DNA of 64,000 bases. Origin: an uncultured Oscillibacter sp. Lineage in GTDB: Bacteria > Bacillota > Clostridia > Oscillospirales > Oscillospiraceae. Each line of letters starts with the position of its first letter. The stretch's first letter is position 1. Both the position numbers and the translations under genes were made by a program. The stretch is from positions 31-64,030 of the forward strand of contig CAJTSM010000001.1 in NCBI GenBank assembly GCA_910578935.1. Direction: 5' to 3'. The notes beneath the pieces were generated by a model, which was not told where the DNA came from, did not search any database, and worked only from the letters and a program-made list of their open reading frames with translations. Positions 62,001-64,000 of the stretch are shown here, piece after piece.

Positions 62001-63934
62001 CTCCCATCCAGCCGGGGCGCCCAGATAACGGCGCTGAGGTCCACGGGCTGCTTGAAGGAGGCAAAGACTTGCTTGCTGTCCCACCAATTGCCGTCGTTGT
62101 AGGAATGGGAGGTCCAGTGGGTGCTGAAATCGCCGTCGGCCATGAACTCCGGCCGGAAGGGCTTCCCGGCGGGGTAGGCGGTGGGAGAGACATTATTGGG
62201 ATTCGCCAGCCACACCCGCTCGATATTCCGCCAGTCCAGAACCCCCTCGGCGGGGATGCCCTCCGGGCGGGAGTAGTCCACAGCGGCCGGGGTCCCCAGG
62301 GCGGTGCGGGAAGGACCGCTGACCCCCACGCTGTTTCCCGCCTGGATATAGATGGAGTAACTGACGCCGTTGGTCAAGTCTGTGATAACCGTACTGGTGC
62401 TGTTGATACGGCTGCCCCATTGCCGGTAAGCAGACTCATTTTCCGCCTTGTAGTAGACTTCATAAAACGTGGCGTTCTCCGCCGCCTTCCAACTCACTGA
62501 AAGGGCGCTGTCCAGAGCGCTCACGCTCACCATATCCGGGGCGCTGGGGGCCCTGGCGGGCTGAGGCGTGGCGGACACAGGGTCGCTGGCAGTTCCCTCC
62601 CAAATTCCGTCCACGGGTGTGACGGTGAATTGGTAGGTCCTCAAGTTCTCCAATCCCGTGATCTCTGCCCGGGGCACATCCACCCGCAGGGAGCGGCGGC
62701 TGCCGCTGCTGTCCTGGGGCCAGTAATCCACTCGGTAGCCGGAAACGTTGGGCACGTCGCTCCAGCGGAGGCTCACCCGTTCGTTTCCGGCCAGCGCGGT
62801 AAGGTTTCGCACAATTCCGCTGGCGGCGGAGGGGCGCTCCGGAACGATCTCCCGGAGGAACTGAATGGATTCCACTGTAGTGTAATCGCCGCCTCCGGTG
62901 CGGGTCACGGTGATTGTAATCTCCTTCACCGCCACCCGGCGGCCCAGAGAAATCTTAACCACGCTGCTGCCTTCCACCGGACCGATCCCACGGACTCCTT
63001 CCGGCAAAGAGAGGTCAAAGGGAATCGTTTCCCCGCTTCCGTCGGCATATGCCACAGCCACGGTACCTGTCCGCATGGCCCCGGGGCCTTCCGGGGAGAT
63101 GATCTGAATTTCCTCCATCTCCACCGGTTCCGCCAGGGAGACAGTAAACTCCAGTGGGCCGCCGCCGGATCTCAAAGACACGATTTGGCCGTTATCTCGG
63201 AACAGATTTTCCAAAACGCCGGAAATCAAGCTGGTCCCGCTTCCCAGGCGGACCTCCTCCACCGGCGGGGCCAGCATGGCTGTATCCTGGACTTCGGGAC
63301 TCCCTCCGGCGTTCCGGTTCCGGCTGACAATGGCCAAGTCACACACATCCACCGATCCGTCGCCGTTGAGGTCGTAACGCTCCAAATCCCGTCGCCGGCC
63401 GGAACCCAGGGCTTCGGACAGCTCCTCCCGGTCCCGGGCGTTGACCCGGCCGTCGCCGTTCACGTCTCCCAAGGTGAAAGTGCCGTCCGCCGTGCCTAAG
63501 GTGACGTGCTGAGAATATTTACCAATCATCAGCTCTTGGCGGCAGTTTGCGTAACCATCCCCAGCGAATTCCAGGGCATAATTTCCCTGCGGCAGGCCGG
63601 AAACCGTCAGATCCAGGTATCCTGGCCACCGTCCCCCGCCTAAGGATCCGCCGTCCTGATTCCGCAGGGCCACGGATGCGGGATAACCTCCAAGGTCCTG
63701 CCGGCTGGTTTCCTCCGTCAGGTCCAAAATTCCCAGCGAGCGGCCTTCCTGGAACAGCTCCGCCCGGACCCTCCGGTCCCGGAGAGCCTCCAGCGTCTGG
63801 GGCCAGTCCACCCGGACCGTGGCGGAAACGGCGCCGCTGACCGCCTCATCCCAGACGGCTTCCGCAGCTGGAAGAGCAGGGATCAGCAGTGCCCCGGCCA
63901 ACAGCAGGGATGCTACGCGTTGTCTGATGCGCAT
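59042..63934 (-). CDS. Secreted M60-family (mucinase-type) metallopeptidase with dockerin and FN3 modules
   Basis: A 1630-residue exported protein. A signal peptide (1-26) is followed by a dockerin-like pair of calcium loops (DVNGDGRVNARD and DLNGDGSVDVCD, 157-200). Then come a discoidin-like region (about 225-365), two FN3 domains (about 370-555) and an F5/8-type carbohydrate-binding region (about 565-720). The M60 peptidase has HEIGH at 1087-1091 and E1100, matching HExxHx8E, inside GWGIAHEIGHNMDKLGKAE. C-terminal beta domains follow. M60 enzymes cleave mucins or other glycoproteins, so this protein probably attacks host glycoproteins in the gut. The ATG at 63934 follows AGAGAGGA. The SLH protein overlaps its end. 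Confidence 0.88.
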   Translation of the reverse strand: MRIRQRVASLLLAGALLIPALPAAEAVWDEAVSGAVSATVRVDWPQTLEALRDRRVRAELFQEGRSLGILDLTEETSRQDLGGYPASVALRNQDGGSLGGGRWPGYLDLTVSGLPQGNYALEFAGDGYANCRQELMIGKYSQHVTLGTADGTFTLGDVNGDGRVNARDREELSEALGSGRRRDLERYDLNGDGSVDVCDLAIVSRNRNAGGSPEVQDTAMLAPPVEEVRLGSGTSLISGVLENLFRDNGQIVSLRSGGGPLEFTVSLAEPVEMEEIQIISPEGPGAMRTGTVAVAYADGSGETIPFDLSLPEGVRGIGPVEGSSVVKISLGRRVAVKEITITVTRTGGGDYTTVESIQFLREIVPERPSAASGIVRNLTALAGNERVSLRWSDVPNVSGYRVDYWPQDSSGSRRSLRVDVPRAEITGLENLRTYQFTVTPVDGIWEGTASDPVSATPQPARAPSAPDMVSVSALDSALSVSWKAAENATFYEVYYKAENESAYRQWGSRINSTSTVITDLTNGVSYSIYIQAGNSVGVSGPSRTALGTPAAVDYSRPEGIPAEGVLDWRNIERVWLANPNNVSPTAYPAGKPFRPEFMADGDFSTHWTSHSYNDGNWWDSKQVFASFKQPVDLSAVIWAPRLDGSYANNLRLYTVTVWRQGDDLNGPGTLVSPNPLQGGKASDYNTWLAVGNNPAVTKFAVLPFEPVTDVVKIAVTIEQVAYTAVSLSELMFMEYDPARCLPDNIAGLFADELRTALRPGVAQADVDALRQRLESGERNYYMNLDTLADELSLAEELLRSGVSSGVVRNGVESRSGGEDSRKYQQGGSDLQPLGVAAGAKQELTIYASGIPAGQKLTVYASQFHAEASAWKAEIGKISNGRNVLTVPQIGSQNTSRGGSLYLTYGGTNPEGIRLHIRRGTDIPVLELADWYTMNDSQRRTELGRYVDELESYAAGLTGDTQSNIRNVTELSTPTMLLSLPAAAVLNGAGRGREERIETLYQTVLAWEDVMHICKTTQGIDKTYAQNDMQTRQNIRCMQMFAGAFMYAAGNHIGIGYGSCAGMVCGKPIQTMGASDAANRLFGWGIAHEIGHNMDKLGKAEITNNLYSLMVQTYDGKQNILASRLEKSNKYAAIFNKTAQGFPGDSSDVFVQLGLYWQLHLAYDGGAKPMDFYNRFFKAWKAGTYFGGESNYQDRVARTASAVAERNLTEFFIRWGMTLSEGTKAALAKFPAEDRALWYLNDQSRRDRLANVPAGQGTVSLTAVLEGEKTVKLTITSALNTGTLQGYEILRNGKPVAFTTEGTYSDIIGSANHRTYTYSVRAYDTLGNLVAGASAAELRIAYDKTVPADAYTANRNGTTVTFTLKEETPVSGLKIIGAPASGAFTVCITDGGGKATVARSGDFSRGNQAVDDKSSYLTYFQKPDTPAEDTRIWTYDAKTVTVTGVPENIPLESLRLISYAGDDVAFLEKGAVGVLSKTYQYGAEANQIIPAGTLIITGTYRGDPAYQTVKIQGEFTRTVLTDGADGVETTTESRWLDGTALLFAEVPEDKKVCDISDGLFIFIPNVQREAELQGEASACNAAGLLPARMRAVLSRTDQPALPDSQRVTAETLWINTPGGADLPVIVLEEGE

Positions 63935-64000
63935 AGGGGGAATCCTCTCTTTTCCGCCTCCGGAGCGGGGATACCGCCCCGGAAACTGTCGTTATGGAAA

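Noticed and set aside
59402..62500. A 1032-codon open frame on the plus strand antisense to the M60 peptidase gene
   Set aside because: It lies wholly inside a gene with clear domains, has low-complexity translation and no recognisable motif; GC-rich codon bias opens the antisense frame.

Overview
The window is a high-GC chromosomal segment from a Gram-positive, endospore-forming anaerobe. The best fit is Bacillota, class Clostridia, order Oscillospirales (gut relatives of Flavonifractor, Lawsonibacter or Oscillibacter). The evidence is a Clostridia-type dcw cluster with meso-diaminopimelate-type murE, a SpoIVB-type sporulation protease, a glmS ribozyme, a TM1266-family small protein, an acyl-CoA dehydratase activase relative, and a secreted M60 (mucin-type) metallopeptidase beside an S-layer-homology protein. 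No rRNA, tRNA or CRISPR array was recognised. The placement is inferred from gene content, not from a database search.

Layout. 1-3264 is a decayed integrative conjugative element of the Tn1549 type: a large serine recombinase without its catalytic N-terminus, a cut-off Maff2 protein and the C-terminal part of a VirD4 coupling protein. It abuts a GNAT acetyltransferase that is also cut off. 3583-8025 holds alr and a TM1266-like gene with an ABC importer, preceded by two structured leaders. 8145-9727 is rsmD-coaD-coiled-coil protein. 10100-23351 is the division and cell-wall cluster mraZ-rsmH-ftsL-PBP-murE-mraY-ftsW-murG-murA-ftsQ-ftsZ. It has a clear sigma-A promoter with MraZ boxes but no murF, murD, murC or murB. 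spoIVB follows.

24628-31911 is on the minus strand: a family-5 solute-binding lipoprotein, pgeF, a small membrane protein, secA and an acyl-CoA dehydratase activase relative. 32291-41232 carries a beta-CASP nuclease, rlmD, a cation/proton antiporter, an EamA exporter (minus), then purine nucleoside phosphorylase, an MTA/SAH deaminase and an iron alcohol dehydrogenase. 41686-53347 holds an aminotransferase and then a sugar-alcohol region. There a DeoR-type regulator with a four-repeat operator precedes 1-phosphofructokinase, mannitol PTS EIICBA and a sorbose-1-phosphate-reductase-like dehydrogenase. glmS with its ribozyme faces them, followed by a frameshifted pyrophosphatase-like gene, pgi and mtlD. 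Together these feed mannitol and related polyols into fructose 6-phosphate, the branch point for glycolysis and amino-sugar (cell wall) synthesis. 53497-63934 holds a CapA-like protein, a sodium/solute symporter, threonine ammonia-lyase, and a minus-strand pair: a 1630-residue M60 peptidase with dockerin and FN3 domains, and an SLH protein.

The least explained material is small and non-coding. There is a 166-bp MITE-like palindrome inside the secA leader. A dispersed repeat family has ends resembling TATAGTCAACGCAG and three copies. A 147-bp inverted-repeat element lies behind alr. Two unclassified structured leaders surround the TM1266 gene. No wholly new multi-gene system could be demonstrated from the sequence alone.
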